This document shows, one piece after another, positions 16,132-24,750 of a stretch of 64,000 nucleotides of DNA (positions within the stretch are counted from its first letter, which is position 1; every line of letters begins with the position of its first letter). The translations under genes and the position numbers were made by a program. The notes below the pieces were generated by a model. The model had not been told where the DNA came from, made no database searches, and saw nothing but the letters and a program-made list of their open reading frames with translations. The stretch lies in the NCBI RefSeq assembly GCF_009905435.1, contig NZ_JAAAMT010000021.1, forward strand, positions 21,856 through 85,855, given 5' to 3'. Source of the DNA: Pseudomonas sp. R5(2019). Lineage in GTDB: Bacteria; Pseudomonadota; Gammaproteobacteria; Pseudomonadales; Pseudomonadaceae.

Positions 16132-18915
16132 ATGACCAGCATGAAAAAGCCCCCTGCCGGTGACGCGGCGGAGAGGGCTGAGGGAGCAACACAATGTACC
16201 GTTGATCCTAGTCCTGATAGCGGGACTGGGCAAGTGCTTGGCATCGAGCTTACGCTCTTCAACGCGCATAACCCTACCCGGTTGAGCAAGCGCTTTGAGC
16301 TTGATCGGAACGGCGAACTGGTCAAGGAACCGGGCGGCGCGCTCTATGCCGGTGAAGCCCGGAAGCTCAAGCTGTCGGGGCTGGACGAATTCGCCCAGCT
16401 GCTGACCGGCCTGACCCCAGCCAATGCCCTGAGCTACGGCATCAACGGCCATGACCATGCTCTCGTGGTCAGCAAGGCAAAACTGGCGACCACGGTGGAC
16501 GATAGCCTGCCGATCATTTCTCGCGACAGGGAGCACATGGGATGGTCCGCAGGCCCAGGTATTCTCCTCGGTGACTACGATCCCGCCGATGGTGAGGAAA
16601 GCCTGTTGCCTGAAGCGCTTCTCGACCTTCTATATACAACCTGCCCGGCCTTGCACGATGCGCCACATTTACTACGGCCTTCGGCATCCAGCTGCATCTT
16701 CAACATGGATATGGCTGAGAAGATACGTGGTGTGCGTGGCATGCACATCTACATGGTCGTGAAGGATGCCAGCGATATAGCGCGCGCCGGGCAAGTACTC
16801 TTCGACCGTCTTTGGTTGGCCGGTCATGGCCGGATCGCGATTTCCAAGAGCGGGGCCATGCTGCTGCGCGGGCCTGTGGATGCGTCGGTTTATCAGCCTG
16901 AAAGGTTGGATTTTTGTGGCGGTGCCGAGTGCGTCGCCCCATTGCAGCAGAAGCTGCCCGAGCCTCTTATCTTCAACCCGGATGCGCAACCGCTGGATAC
17001 CCGGAGCGCCTTGCCCGATCTGACGAAAGCCGAGAGGGCCAAGCTGCTCCAGCTGCAAACCGATGCGAAGGCGGCGTGTGCAGCGGAAGCGGCGGCAGTG
17101 AAGGCGCAGTGGCTGGAAGGCCGGGTGAAGGAGTACGTCGAACGCTACCCGGACACGCCTGAACCACGTCTGCGTGAAGTGCTGAAGCAGGCCGTTGAAG
17201 GTACGACGCTCGGACCCGAGTTCATCCTTTACACCTCCGACTGGCAGGCGGTCACGGTAGCCGAGCTGTTGGCCGATCCCGAACGCTGGGACGGAGAGTA
17301 CCTGCGCGATCCCCTTGAACCGGACTATGGATCTACAACGGTATGGCTCAACCTGAAGGGAAACAGCCCCCATGTCTTCAGCCATGCGCACGGACTCAAT
17401 GCACGTTATGGCTTGACCTTGGCACGCGCGACCATCCAGCTTGTGTCCGGCGACCGGCCCAAGACTGTCGCCGCCGCCATCGCGGCCTTGCGTGAGGAAG
17501 GTCTGCTCTTTGAACATGGAGGTGAAGTGGTGCGGCTGGTCGAGGGCGGTGTGCAGCCGGTCGCTGTGGAATGGCTGCTCATTCATCTTGGAAAGCTGAT
17601 CCATTTCACGAGATGGGATGTACGGAATCAGGCAATTGTCACGACCGACTGCCCGCAGGATCTGCCAAAGCAGGTACTCGGTCAGCGCGGCGAGTGGGGG
17701 CTGCCGGTGCTGCGGACCGTCATCAGCGCACCGATCATGCGGCTGGATGGCAGTGTGTTGCAGGATCGCGGCTACGACGAAGCCACCGGACTCTACCTGA
17801 CCCAGCAACCCGAAGTGCGCATCAACACCCGGCCCAGTAAGGCCGAGGTCGTCGCGGCGTTGCGGCGGATCTGGTATCCCTTCAAGGAGTTTCCCTTTGC
17901 CACGCCGACGGATCAGGGGGTGATGCTGGCCGCGATCTTCACCGCCGTCATGCGTCCGATCCTGCCGACTGCGCCTGCCTTTGGTTTCGACGCGCCTGCG
18001 GCGGGCAGTGGCAAAACCTTGCTGACCGAGTGTCTAGGACTGCTGGCCGGAGTGAGCGCGCCGGCGATGATGCCGCCGGTCGCGCAAGAGGAAGAACTGC
18101 GGAAACGGTTGCTTTCGAGTCTGCGCACGGGCAAGGCGGTGATCGTCCTCGACAATCAGGTCGAGCGCCTCGACAGCGCGGCGCTCTGCACCTTCCTCAC
18201 CAGCTCTGTGTACAGCGACCGGATGCTGGGGCAGAGCCTCACGCTCGCCTTTCCGAACACCGCATTGTTTCTCCTGAGCGGCAACAACATCCGGCTGGTG
18301 GGCGATCTGGCCCGGCGCGTCCTGACCAGCCGTCTCGATGCGCGGATGGAGCGGCCGGATCGGCGCAGCTTCGACCTCGATCCGAAGGCGTGGGTAGAGC
18401 AGCATCGGCAGGAGATGGTCCGCGATGTAATCACCGTACTGCTGGGCTATCGGGTTGAAGGCAGGCGTCGTGGCAAGAGCAGGATGGCGAGCTTCGAGAC
18501 CTGGGACGACGTGGTAAGGCAGGCGGTGCTCTGGGCAGCTGAGCTCGGCGTCGTTGAGCTGGGTGATCCCTTTGACGCAATCGATACGGCGTTCGCCCAA
18601 GACCCGGAACACGCCAAGCTTGCGGCGCTGTTGCACGGACTGCACGAACTCTTCGACGAGAAACCGAAGAAGGTCGCGGAGATCATCAAGGCAGCGCATG
18701 ACCAGCGCTTTGCCTGCTTTCGCGGTGTGCCGGACGAAGATCGGGGTTTAGCCGCAGTGCTGGAAGAAGTCGCCGGCGAAGGGCACGGCATCAATCCTCG
18801 GAGGCTGGGCCGTTGGCTTGAACGCCATCAAGGCCAGATCATCGATGGTTTGCGCCTTGAGCGCGGTCCCAGCCGCAATGGGATGGCCACATGGACGGTG
18901 CGCCGGGTCAAGTGA
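16132..18915 (+). CDS. Island replication primase/helicase-like ATPase
   Basis: 927 residues, starting 1 nt after the preceding stop. The first 300 residues resemble a primase-like module (WSAGPGILLGDYDP and later short acidic motifs), the middle is alanine-rich helical, and the C-terminal third holds an ATPase with Walker A AAGSGKT (about residue 620), an acidic VIVLDNQV Walker B, and sensor-like LLSGNN followed by arginines RRVLTSRLDAR. This arrangement is common in island and satellite-phage replication proteins. Function in island replication is inferred from this plus the large inverted repeat immediately downstream. Confidence 0.65.
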   Translation: MTSMKKPPAGDAAERAEGATQCTVDPSPDSGTGQVLGIELTLFNAHNPTRLSKRFELDRNGELVKEPGGALYAGEARKLKLSGLDEFAQLLTGLTPANALSYGINGHDHALVVSKAKLATTVDDSLPIISRDREHMGWSAGPGILLGDYDPADGEESLLPEALLDLLYTTCPALHDAPHLLRPSASSCIFNMDMAEKIRGVRGMHIYMVVKDASDIARAGQVLFDRLWLAGHGRIAISKSGAMLLRGPVDASVYQPERLDFCGGAECVAPLQQKLPEPLIFNPDAQPLDTRSALPDLTKAERAKLLQLQTDAKAACAAEAAAVKAQWLEGRVKEYVERYPDTPEPRLREVLKQAVEGTTLGPEFILYTSDWQAVTVAELLADPERWDGEYLRDPLEPDYGSTTVWLNLKGNSPHVFSHAHGLNARYGLTLARATIQLVSGDRPKTVAAAIAALREEGLLFEHGGEVVRLVEGGVQPVAVEWLLIHLGKLIHFTRWDVRNQAIVTTDCPQDLPKQVLGQRGEWGLPVLRTVISAPIMRLDGSVLQDRGYDEATGLYLTQQPEVRINTRPSKAEVVAALRRIWYPFKEFPFATPTDQGVMLAAIFTAVMRPILPTAPAFGFDAPAAGSGKTLLTECLGLLAGVSAPAMMPPVAQEEELRKRLLSSLRTGKAVIVLDNQVERLDSAALCTFLTSSVYSDRMLGQSLTLAFPNTALFLLSGNNIRLVGDLARRVLTSRLDARMERPDRRSFDLDPKAWVEQHRQEMVRDVITVLLGYRVEGRRRGKSRMASFETWDDVVRQAVLWAAELGVVELGDPFDAIDTAFAQDPEHAKLAALLHGLHELFDEKPKKVAEIIKAAHDQRFACFRGVPDEDRGLAAVLEEVAGEGHGINPRRLGRWLERHQGQIIDGLRLERGPSRNGMATWTVRRVK

Positions 18916-18919
18916 GCCG

Positions 18920-19060
18920 AAGGTGGGTTTGAGGGGTTTTGGGGGTTTTCCAGATAGCTAACGCGGGATTTAGCAAATGAGAATAGTTCTTATGTATATG
19001 CGTATGCTAAATAGGGCGGGAGCGGTGCAGAAAACCCCCAAAACCCCTCAAACCCACCTT
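18920..19060. repeat. 31-bp perfect inverted repeat, candidate origin or terminator
   Basis: Arms 18920-18950 and 19030-19060 are exact reverse complements, G-tract-rich on one side (GGTTTGAGGGGTTTTGGGGG in the left arm). The 79-nt loop is AT-rich with a smaller dyad (TTTAGCA and GCTAAA). It starts 5 nt after the stop of the primase-like gene, as replication origins often do in satellite elements. Confidence 0.7.
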
Positions 19061-19113
19061 AAACCCCCGAGTCAGGTTTTGCGGTTCGTTGGCGCCGCAG
19101 GTAGGAGGTAAAG

Positions 19114-19434
19114 ATGATGAAACCCAAACTTTTGGTGCATGGGTCATACGCCCGGACCATCGACAACCCGGCTGAAGTCGAAAGGTTGCTCAGTCAAGGC
19201 TGGCTGCTGGCACGGCCACGGGCCAAAACCAAGGATGCCAAGCTCATGCGGTTGTTGCGGGAACGTCGCCGGGCTGCTGGATGGCTGTCACTCTACTTGT
19301 GGCTGTCGCCGGATCAGGTAGTGGCTGTCAAGGCAGCTCTACGCCCTGGTGAGGGATATGCCGATCTGCTGGTCCGTCTGGTGAATCAACAGAGTCGTTG
19401 TGATGAAAACTCCATGGTGGACGCAGACAATTAG
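19114..19434 (+). CDS. Hypothetical island protein
   Basis: 106 residues with a strong AGGAGG site 6 nt before the ATG. N-terminal half contains IDNPAEVERLLSQGW; the basic central run RERRRAAGW leads into a predicted two-helix C-terminus (LSPDQVVAVKAALRPGEGY, then LLVRLV). The C-terminal half has the look of a small DNA-binding fold, but I do not recognise a family. Lies between the candidate origin and the recombinase module. Confidence 0.7.
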   Translation: MMKPKLLVHGSYARTIDNPAEVERLLSQGWLLARPRAKTKDAKLMRLLRERRRAAGWLSLYLWLSPDQVVAVKAALRPGEGYADLLVRLVNQQSRCDENSMVDADN

Positions 19435-19489
19435 AAATTGGATCCTATTCCCGAGCGGACAGGCCGAACGCCCGAGGTAGGCTGCTTTT

Positions 19490-19807
19490 ATGAAAAAAGA
19501 ATTAGACGAAGCACATAAAGCTTATGCACGCCGCAAATGTAAGGAAATGGTTGAGGGGTTGAAAAGAGACGAAGCGCATCGGGATTTTGTGCGGGCTAAA
19601 TGCAAGGAACATCATCTGCTTGATCTGGAGGACACCGGCATCACGGCCGTAATCCGTATAGCCATCGCGCACGCGCCGTTGCTCCGTGATATGCCACCAG
19701 AGCGCCAGGCGCTTTACGTGCACAAGCGGGTCGGTCTGTTGGTTGATGTGGATCCGGAGCGCGTGGACAACGTGCTGAGGTTTATGCGGGAGCATTGCGG
19801 TTTGTGA
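19490..19807 (+). CDS. Hypothetical island protein with duplicated DEAH-x4-R-x-KCKE motif
   Basis: 105 residues. Two near-identical motifs occur in tandem, DEAHKAYARRKCKE (about 6-19) and DEAHRDFVRAKCKE (about 27-40), each helical and basic with one cysteine; the DEAH here is not a helicase box. The rest is helical and acidic. No family recognised. Start ATG is supported by position after AGGTAGG; ends 130 nt before the recombinase gene. Confidence 0.65.
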   Translation: MKKELDEAHKAYARRKCKEMVEGLKRDEAHRDFVRAKCKEHHLLDLEDTGITAVIRIAIAHAPLLRDMPPERQALYVHKRVGLLVDVDPERVDNVLRFMREHCGL

Positions 19808-19810
19808 CGC

Positions 19811-19923
19811 TCAACAAACGGTCGTTAAATGATACCGGCTGCCAAGGGCGTTATCAGGTATCAACAAAACGGCTTGCGGCTTTGGTGATACGGGTTAGAC
19901 TGATACTAACGTTTGTTGATACC
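19811..19923. promoter_or_regulatory. Candidate res site of the serine recombinase
   Basis: Three copies of a TATCAACAAA-type element: TCAACAAACG (19811-19820), GGTATCAACAAAAC (19857-19870) and, inverted, GTTTGTTGATACC (19911-19923). They lie just upstream of the recombinase start, as res subsites do, and would let the protein bind and repress its own promoter. Confidence 0.6.
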
Positions 19924-19937
19924 AGAGGAGATCCGTC

Positions 19938-20522
19938 ATGAGCCGCGTATTCGTTTATGCCCGTGTCAGCACTGAAGACCAGACCACTGACAACCAGGTG
20001 CAGGAGGTACGGGCCGCAGGCTTCGCTGTCGAGCCTCAGCGTGTGATCGTGGAAACGATCTCGGGCGGCACGGTAGCTATGGAGCGCCCCGGCTTCCAGA
20101 AGCTGGTAGAGCGCCTGGAGAGTTCGGACGTACTCATCGTCACCAAGCTGGACAGGCTTGGCAGATCCGCCATCGATGTGCAGACCACGGTGAAGTCACT
20201 GGCTGATCGTGGGGTCAAGGTTCACTGCCTGGCCTTGGGCGGTGCCGACCTGACCAGTTCGGCGGGCAAGATGACGATGACTGTCCTGGCCGCTGTCGCA
20301 GAGTTCGAGCGTGATCTGATCATCGAGCGGACCCAGGCCGGGTTGGCGAGAGCGAAGGCAGAAGGCAGGAAGCTGGGCCGACCCGTAGCCACCGGCACTA
20401 CTGCGCAGGTGCAGCGGCTGAAGGCTGAAGGTAAGTCACAGCGGGAAGTGGTCGAGAGTTCAGGACTGAGCATCGCCACGGTGAAAAGGCACTGGAGCCC
20501 AGCCCATAGGGTACGGTGCTAG
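19938..20522 (+). CDS. Serine recombinase (resolvase/invertase family)
   Basis: 194 residues preceded by GAGGAG. The catalytic domain begins VFVYARVSTEDQ with the nucleophilic serine at about residue 11; the LIVTKLDRLGRS motif and the E-helix AEFERDLIIERTQAGL are intact, followed by GRKLGRP and a short C-terminal helix-turn-helix (SQREVVESSGLSIATVKRH). Size is that of Tn3-type resolvases or Hin-like invertases. No transposase is adjacent, so it may resolve island or plasmid dimers. Confidence 0.93.
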   Translation: MSRVFVYARVSTEDQTTDNQVQEVRAAGFAVEPQRVIVETISGGTVAMERPGFQKLVERLESSDVLIVTKLDRLGRSAIDVQTTVKSLADRGVKVHCLALGGADLTSSAGKMTMTVLAAVAEFERDLIIERTQAGLARAKAEGRKLGRPVATGTTAQVQRLKAEGKSQREVVESSGLSIATVKRHWSPAHRVRC

Positions 20523-20550
20523 AACGCGCAGGGGGCTTGAGAAGGTGAGG

Positions 20551-20733
20551 ATGAAACTGACAGAACAACCCAAACCACGCCTGATGACGTTGTTGAACTT
20601 GGCTGAGAGAAGGCCAGCTAATCGCTCAAACCGGCGCAGGCCGGGCGAAATCAGGCGTTTACAGGTCGAAATAATCTGTAATCTGTTCGAGGTTGACCTG
20701 AGTTTGACGCGGTTTCAGCCTGCTGTAGGATAG
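20551..20733 (+). CDS. Doubtful small ORF after the recombinase
   Basis: 60 residues from the ATG at 20551, basic (NRSNRRRPGE) and with a cysteine-containing helix. AAGG lies close to the ATG. No family match comes to mind and codon use gives no strong support. Confidence 0.3.
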   Translation: MKLTEQPKPRLMTLLNLAERRPANRSNRRRPGEIRRLQVEIICNLFEVDLSLTRFQPAVG

Positions 20734-20940
20734 CTGCCCCTTATACAAGAGGAGCATCCGGCTAGACCGGCTCTTTATGGACAGTCATAGTTGTCGATAT
20801 CTTGAATCTTCAACAGCACACGTCCCCCTGTGTGCTACCACCGCCACACCCAATACTTCCTTCGCCCTTGCCAAAGCCGAGCCTTCGTTGGCACTGATGC
20901 CTGCATTTGCCCAACACGCAGTCGATCAACGAGGTAGTCA
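20734..20940. other. Leader region of the CNNM gene
   Basis: 207 nt containing a small dyad around CCGGCTAGACCGG and a pyrimidine-rich stretch; it likely carries the promoter of the next gene. I looked for a yybP-type manganese riboswitch and did not see its conserved parts. Confidence 0.4.
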
Positions 20941-22254
20941 ATGGAAATCATGATTCTCATCGGTCTGATTGTGCTGAACGGCATTTTCGCAATGTCTGAG
21001 ATCGCACTGGTCACCGCCCGTAAAGCACGTCTCATGAAGCTGGCCGCAGATGGGGATAACGCAGCATCTGTTGCCCTCAAACTGGGGGAGGATCCCACCA
21101 AGTTCCTTTCGACCATCCAGATTGGTATCACCTCCATTGGTATCCTGAACGGTATTTTCGGTGAAGCAGTGCTGGCTGCACCGCTTTCGCAATGGTTGCA
21201 ATCGTTTAATGTGCCGGAAAGTGTTGCAAGCATTGGTGCAACGGCTGCTGTTGTCATAGTTGTCACCTACGTTTCGATCGTGGTCGGAGAGCTGGTTCCC
21301 AAGCGCATTGGCCAAATCAGTCCGGAACCTATCGCGCGACTCGTTGCACGCCCAATGCAGGTACTGGCGCTCATTACACGCCCATTTGTGGTGCTGTTGA
21401 CAGTGTCTACGCATGCATTGCTTCGCCTATTGGGTGTCAAGCAAAACAATCAGAGCGGCGTCACGGAAGAAGAAATCCACGCCATGCTCGAAGAAGGGTC
21501 TGAGGCAGGCGTCATTGAACAGCATCAACATGAAATGGTGCGAAATGTATTCCGACTCGATGACCGTCAACTGGGCTCGCTGATGGCTCCACGCTCGGAT
21601 GTCGTTTTCATTGATGTCCAGCGCCCCGCCGAAGAAAACCTAAAAATTCTGATTGAGTCTGAGCACTCGCGTTTCCCGGTCTGCGATGGTCGACTCGATA
21701 AACTTATCGGTGTTATCCACGCTAAGCAGGCCCTGGCCCGCGTGGCAAAAGGTGAAACTCCAGACTACTCGGCAAACCTCCAACCCTGTGTGTATGTCCC
21801 CGAAACACTGACAGGCATGGAGTTGCTGGAGCAGTTTCGTGCCAACGATATGCAGATGGCATTTGTCATTGACGAGTATGGAGAGATTGAAGGCCTGGTG
21901 ACCCTGCAAGATGTCCTAGAAGCCGTCACAGGTGAGTTCACACCCCGTAACGCGGACGACTCCTGGGCAGTGCAACGTGCTGATGGCTCATGGCTGCTGG
22001 ATGGCGCTATTCCAATTCCTGAGATGAAAGACCGCCTTGAACTCAAGACCGTGCCTGAGGAAGACAAGGGCCGTTATCACACTATCAGTGGGATGATAAT
22101 GCTGTTGCTTGGGCGTGTGCCCTCGACAGGAAACAGTGTGGACTGGAATGGATGGCGCTTCGAGATCGTCGACATGGACGACAAGCGAATTGATAAAGTA
22201 CTTGCCACTCCGATTGTGAATGGGGAAGCAAGCGAAGAAACCATCCAGCAGTAA
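20941..22254 (+). CDS. CNNM/CorC family membrane protein (hemolysin-like, UPF0053)
   Basis: 437 residues. Residues 1-180 form the DUF21/CNNM membrane domain (three to four helices, GELVPKRIG at about 113), 200-330 a pair of CBS domains (MAPRSDVVFID; FVIDEYGEIEGLVTLQDVLE) and 345-430 the CorC_HlyC domain. These proteins are linked to magnesium or cobalt efflux; the hemolysin name is historical. AGGTAG-like ribosome site before the ATG. A diverged 86-bp piece of a second copy lies at 23614-23698. Confidence 0.9.
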   Translation: MEIMILIGLIVLNGIFAMSEIALVTARKARLMKLAADGDNAASVALKLGEDPTKFLSTIQIGITSIGILNGIFGEAVLAAPLSQWLQSFNVPESVASIGATAAVVIVVTYVSIVVGELVPKRIGQISPEPIARLVARPMQVLALITRPFVVLLTVSTHALLRLLGVKQNNQSGVTEEEIHAMLEEGSEAGVIEQHQHEMVRNVFRLDDRQLGSLMAPRSDVVFIDVQRPAEENLKILIESEHSRFPVCDGRLDKLIGVIHAKQALARVAKGETPDYSANLQPCVYVPETLTGMELLEQFRANDMQMAFVIDEYGEIEGLVTLQDVLEAVTGEFTPRNADDSWAVQRADGSWLLDGAIPIPEMKDRLELKTVPEEDKGRYHTISGMIMLLLGRVPSTGNSVDWNGWRFEIVDMDDKRIDKVLATPIVNGEASEETIQQ

Positions 22255-22770
22255 GTGGTGCACAACGTTTAGTCTGACCGCGCTTTAAGCAACCGCCGCC
22301 CTCAGAGCGCCACCTTGTTCAGAAGGCTCCTGAGGGAGGTGTTGCTTGGCGGGAAGAGTAGAGGTAATTACCACCGTTGCAAAAGTGCCCCAGCATTTTC
22401 CAATGGTGGGCTTGTTCCTGAAGCACAAACTCGCTGGAAAGTGCCATCGAGGCAGATTCGCTTTCTTCGAAACCTTTCATACTCAAAGCAGCCCAAACTG
22501 AAATTTTCTGCTAATCACCTGGCGGCCGATGATGTCAGTCGCGCATGGATCCTGATGTCGCGACAATCACCTGGCGGCCGATGATGTCAGTCGCGCATGG
22601 ATCCTGATGTCGCGACATGTGGGTGAAAGACTAGGATTGTCAATGCGCAGTATGGTTCGCACATAGTGCTCCAACGAGCAGTGAAAACTCTTGAAATAGC
22701 TGTTTTTTGACATCGCTCAGGCCGCTTCCGATGATGTGCGCATCCAGCCATGAGGCATTGAGTGAACACT
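22255..22770. other. Gene-poor region with a tandem repeat
   Basis: 516 nt without a supported gene; the only structure seen is the 52-bp tandem duplication listed separately. Confidence 0.6.
22513..22616. repeat. Perfect 52-bp tandem direct repeat
   Basis: Two exact adjacent copies (22513-22564, 22565-22616), each starting AATCACCTGGCGGCCGATGA. The unit contains the short dyad GTCGCGAC. Noncoding; may be a recent slippage duplication or paired binding sites upstream of the DUF2076 gene. Confidence 0.9.
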
Positions 22771-23436
22771 ATGCAACCTGAAGAGAAGAACCTGATTGAT
22801 GGACTTTTTTCCCGCCTGCGTGCTGTGGAGGAGCAATCCGTACCGCGAGAGTCCCAGGCCGACGCATTTATCAGCGAGCATGTTGCTCGTCAGCCTGCAG
22901 CACCGTACTACATGGCGCAGGCTATCATCGTGCAGGAAAATGTTATCCAACAGCTGGACGCTCGTATCAAGGAACAGGAAGCGGAGATCGACGCTCTCAA
23001 GCGTGCCCAGAGCGGTTCACAGCAGAACAGTGGCGGCTTCCTAGCCGGCTTGTTTGGCGGTCGCAGCCAGCCTCAGTCAGTCGAGAGCCCATCGACCAAT
23101 TCATTAGCTAGCAACTCCGGAGCACAAAAGTCTCTTGCCGGGGGGCGTTTCGGACAGCAACCAAGTGTAGGTCAGCAGCCAGGGTTCGGCCAGCGTGGTA
23201 TGCCAACGCAAGGTGGTGGCTTCCTCTCGGGTGCCTTGCAAACGGCTGCTGGTGTGGCTGGGGGGATGGTGCTTGGTAACATGCTGATGGATATGTTCCA
23301 AGACGAGGATGCTGATCAACTCGCTAGCCAAGACCGTGCCGAAGAGCCCCAAGTGGCTCAAGAGGATCCCGCATCAGACGAGTATTATGCTGACAATGGC
23401 TTCTTCGATGGTGGAGACGACGAAGAGTTTGTTTGA
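22771..23436 (+). CDS. DUF2076 domain protein
   Basis: 221 residues from the ATG at 22771 (a GTG 9 nt upstream is possible). The N-terminus MQPEEKNLIDGLF and the coiled coil near 50-80 (QNVIQQLDARIKEQEAEID-like) match DUF2076, followed by glycine/glutamine-rich low-complexity (FLAGLFGGRS; a second GGFLSGALQTAAGVAGGMVLG hydrophobic stretch, residues given in part) and an acidic tail ending DDEEFV. Such proteins are found near the cell envelope in many Gammaproteobacteria; function unknown. A small GC hairpin follows the stop. Confidence 0.8.
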   Translation: MQPEEKNLIDGLFSRLRAVEEQSVPRESQADAFISEHVARQPAAPYYMAQAIIVQENVIQQLDARIKEQEAEIDALKRAQSGSQQNSGGFLAGLFGGRSQPQSVESPSTNSLASNSGAQKSLAGGRFGQQPSVGQQPGFGQRGMPTQGGGFLSGALQTAAGVAGGMVLGNMLMDMFQDEDADQLASQDRAEEPQVAQEDPASDEYYADNGFFDGGDDEEFV

Positions 23437-23613
23437 TCCCGCAAAATGAGCCTTCCGTGCCGGCCTTCATGGCCGGCGCAGTTTGTTAGGTGCGTCAGGC
23501 ATGGCGCGTTGCGCGCAAGCACAACCAGTTCGCTATAGTGACCACGCTGGTGGCTTGGAGCTGAAAGCCCTCTGCACACCCGGCAAGGGGAAGTGTTAGC
23601 CAGAAGCATTAAC

Positions 23614-23698
23614 GTCCACCGCCCCGCCGAAGAAAACCTAAAAATTCTGATTGAGTCTGAGCAATCGCGCTTACCGGTCGGTGATGGTCCGCTCGGTA
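23614..23698 (+). pseudogene. Fragment of a second CNNM/CorC gene
   Basis: About 85 nt closely match 21615-21700 in the intact CNNM gene (CBS-domain part, GAAGAAAACCTAAAAATTCT core identical, scattered substitutions later). It has no frame context, so it is a leftover of another copy, probably exchanged by recombination. Confidence 0.85.
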
Positions 23699-23817
23699 GC
23701 TGTAGCGGCTTGCAATCGAAAACCCGCTGGCTCGCTTTCGTCAGTCGCAGATAATCTGAGCTCAAATTCGCGTTGATTGCGAGCCCGACCGTTTTCGATT
23801 GCAAGCCGCTACAGCTA
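23697..23817. repeat. 27-bp perfect inverted repeat
   Basis: Arms 23697-23723 and 23791-23817 (left arm begins TAGCTGTAGCGGCTTGCAAT) flank 67 nt that themselves carry GGCTCGC/GCGAGCC. The right arm runs directly into GGCGTTATGC. Could be a MITE-like element or a large attC-like fold. Confidence 0.8.
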
Positions 23818-23924
23818 GGCGTTATGCAGCAAAGTGGCTTTTGCGAAGTGTGGCCCCACGGGGGATGTGCAAACGACAGCTTTCGGCCCAGACTGTGTAA
23901 AAACGTCTTTGAAGGTATAGATTA

Positions 23925-24503
23925 ATGACTGCTCGGATTGGTCAGCCAAAAACCGGGGGTAGAAAGCGCGGTTCCGTAGACCGGGAACAGCGCAAGGTTC
24001 TGACCGACAAGATGGCGGCGGACCTGATGTGGTGCTATGCCAAGCTGGGCGGGCGGGCTTGGCTGCTGGAGTTCGCCAAGGATCAACCGGGTGAATTTCT
24101 TCGCCAAGGATTGAGTCGGCTTTTTCCGCCGCCGCAACGAGACGATATTCCTGACGTTTTGGTTCAGCAACAATTTAACTCGGGCCTGACCGATTTTGAA
24201 GCGGCTCGACGCGTGGCTTTTTGTCTGGCAAAAGCCGCCTACGAGCAGAAGGCCCTTGAACCTGTGCCCAAGATCACCCCGCAGGAAGCCTGCCGAGTGC
24301 CCCACCCCGACACCCCGCCACTTCTCCAGCCTGAAGTCGTCGAAGATCCCGAGCGCACCAAATGGGCCAGTGAGCTACACCTGTCCGATGAAGAGCGCAG
24401 GGATCGCCGCCTGATCGAGCAGACGCAGAATGCGACGCTTGCAACCTATAGCGGCAGCTCAGCCGAACAGGCGCTGGCAGCGGTCAAGAAATCGTTGTTG
24501 TAG
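23925..24503 (+). CDS. Hypothetical protein, phage small-terminase-like N-terminus
   Basis: 192 residues starting shortly after a TATAGATTA stretch; AAGG lies 10 nt before the ATG. The opening GQPKTGGRKRGSVDRE with basic residues and the following helices (WLLEFAKDQPGEFLRQGLSRLFPP) resemble the N-terminus of phage small terminase-like proteins, where GRPKGS-type motifs precede a helix ending in a proline turn. The C-terminal half is charged and helical with no known domain. No phage structural genes are nearby, so this may be a lone cargo gene. Confidence 0.6.
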   Translation: MTARIGQPKTGGRKRGSVDREQRKVLTDKMAADLMWCYAKLGGRAWLLEFAKDQPGEFLRQGLSRLFPPPQRDDIPDVLVQQQFNSGLTDFEAARRVAFCLAKAAYEQKALEPVPKITPQEACRVPHPDTPPLLQPEVVEDPERTKWASELHLSDEERRDRRLIEQTQNATLATYSGSSAEQALAAVKKSLL

Positions 24504-24750
24504 GGCGATGCTCGGTGAAATCCAAGATCAGTCACAAGGGTATGCGGCTGTGGTTTTCGCCCAGCTGCTTTACGCAAACGGCAACTCCGACAAAATCGAT
24601 TCAGCAAGGGTCGCTGGCCCTTGCTGAAACGATTTTGTGAGATCGACGATTTGACCAGAAAAACAGGTCGAGGGCTGGATGAACGAAGGCTGACAGGTCT
24701 TTGGGCAACTGAGTGGTGGCGCCGGTACGGCGTCCACCTTGAACGACTTG
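24504..24750. other. Noncoding spacer with hairpin and attC-like end
   Basis: 247 nt. A strong hairpin at 24590-24638 (ACAAAATCG, then TTCAGCAAGGG, mirrored) looks like a terminator for the upstream gene. The right end overlaps the attC-like site. Confidence 0.6.
24590..24638. terminator. Long hairpin after the hypothetical gene
   Basis: Arms ACAAAATCGATTCAGCAAGG.. and ..CCTTGCTGAAACGATTTTGT pair over about 21 bp with one mismatch around a 7-nt loop. It can serve both strands because A and T runs flank it. Confidence 0.6.

Larger units (their letters stand above)
23437..23924. other. Patchwork of recombination remnants
   Basis: No intact gene. Contains a small hairpin after the DUF2076 stop, three GTTRRRY-like cores (GTTAGGTGCG about 23485, GTTAGCC about 23597, GTTATGC 23821), the CNNM fragment and the 27-bp inverted repeat. 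Confidence 0.5.

Noticed and set aside
18920..18950. G-quadruplex in the repeat arm
   Set aside because: Only three clear G-runs plus GG; does not meet the usual four-run rule.
20734..20940. Manganese riboswitch before the CNNM gene
   Set aside because: Conserved core words of yybP-ykoY are absent.
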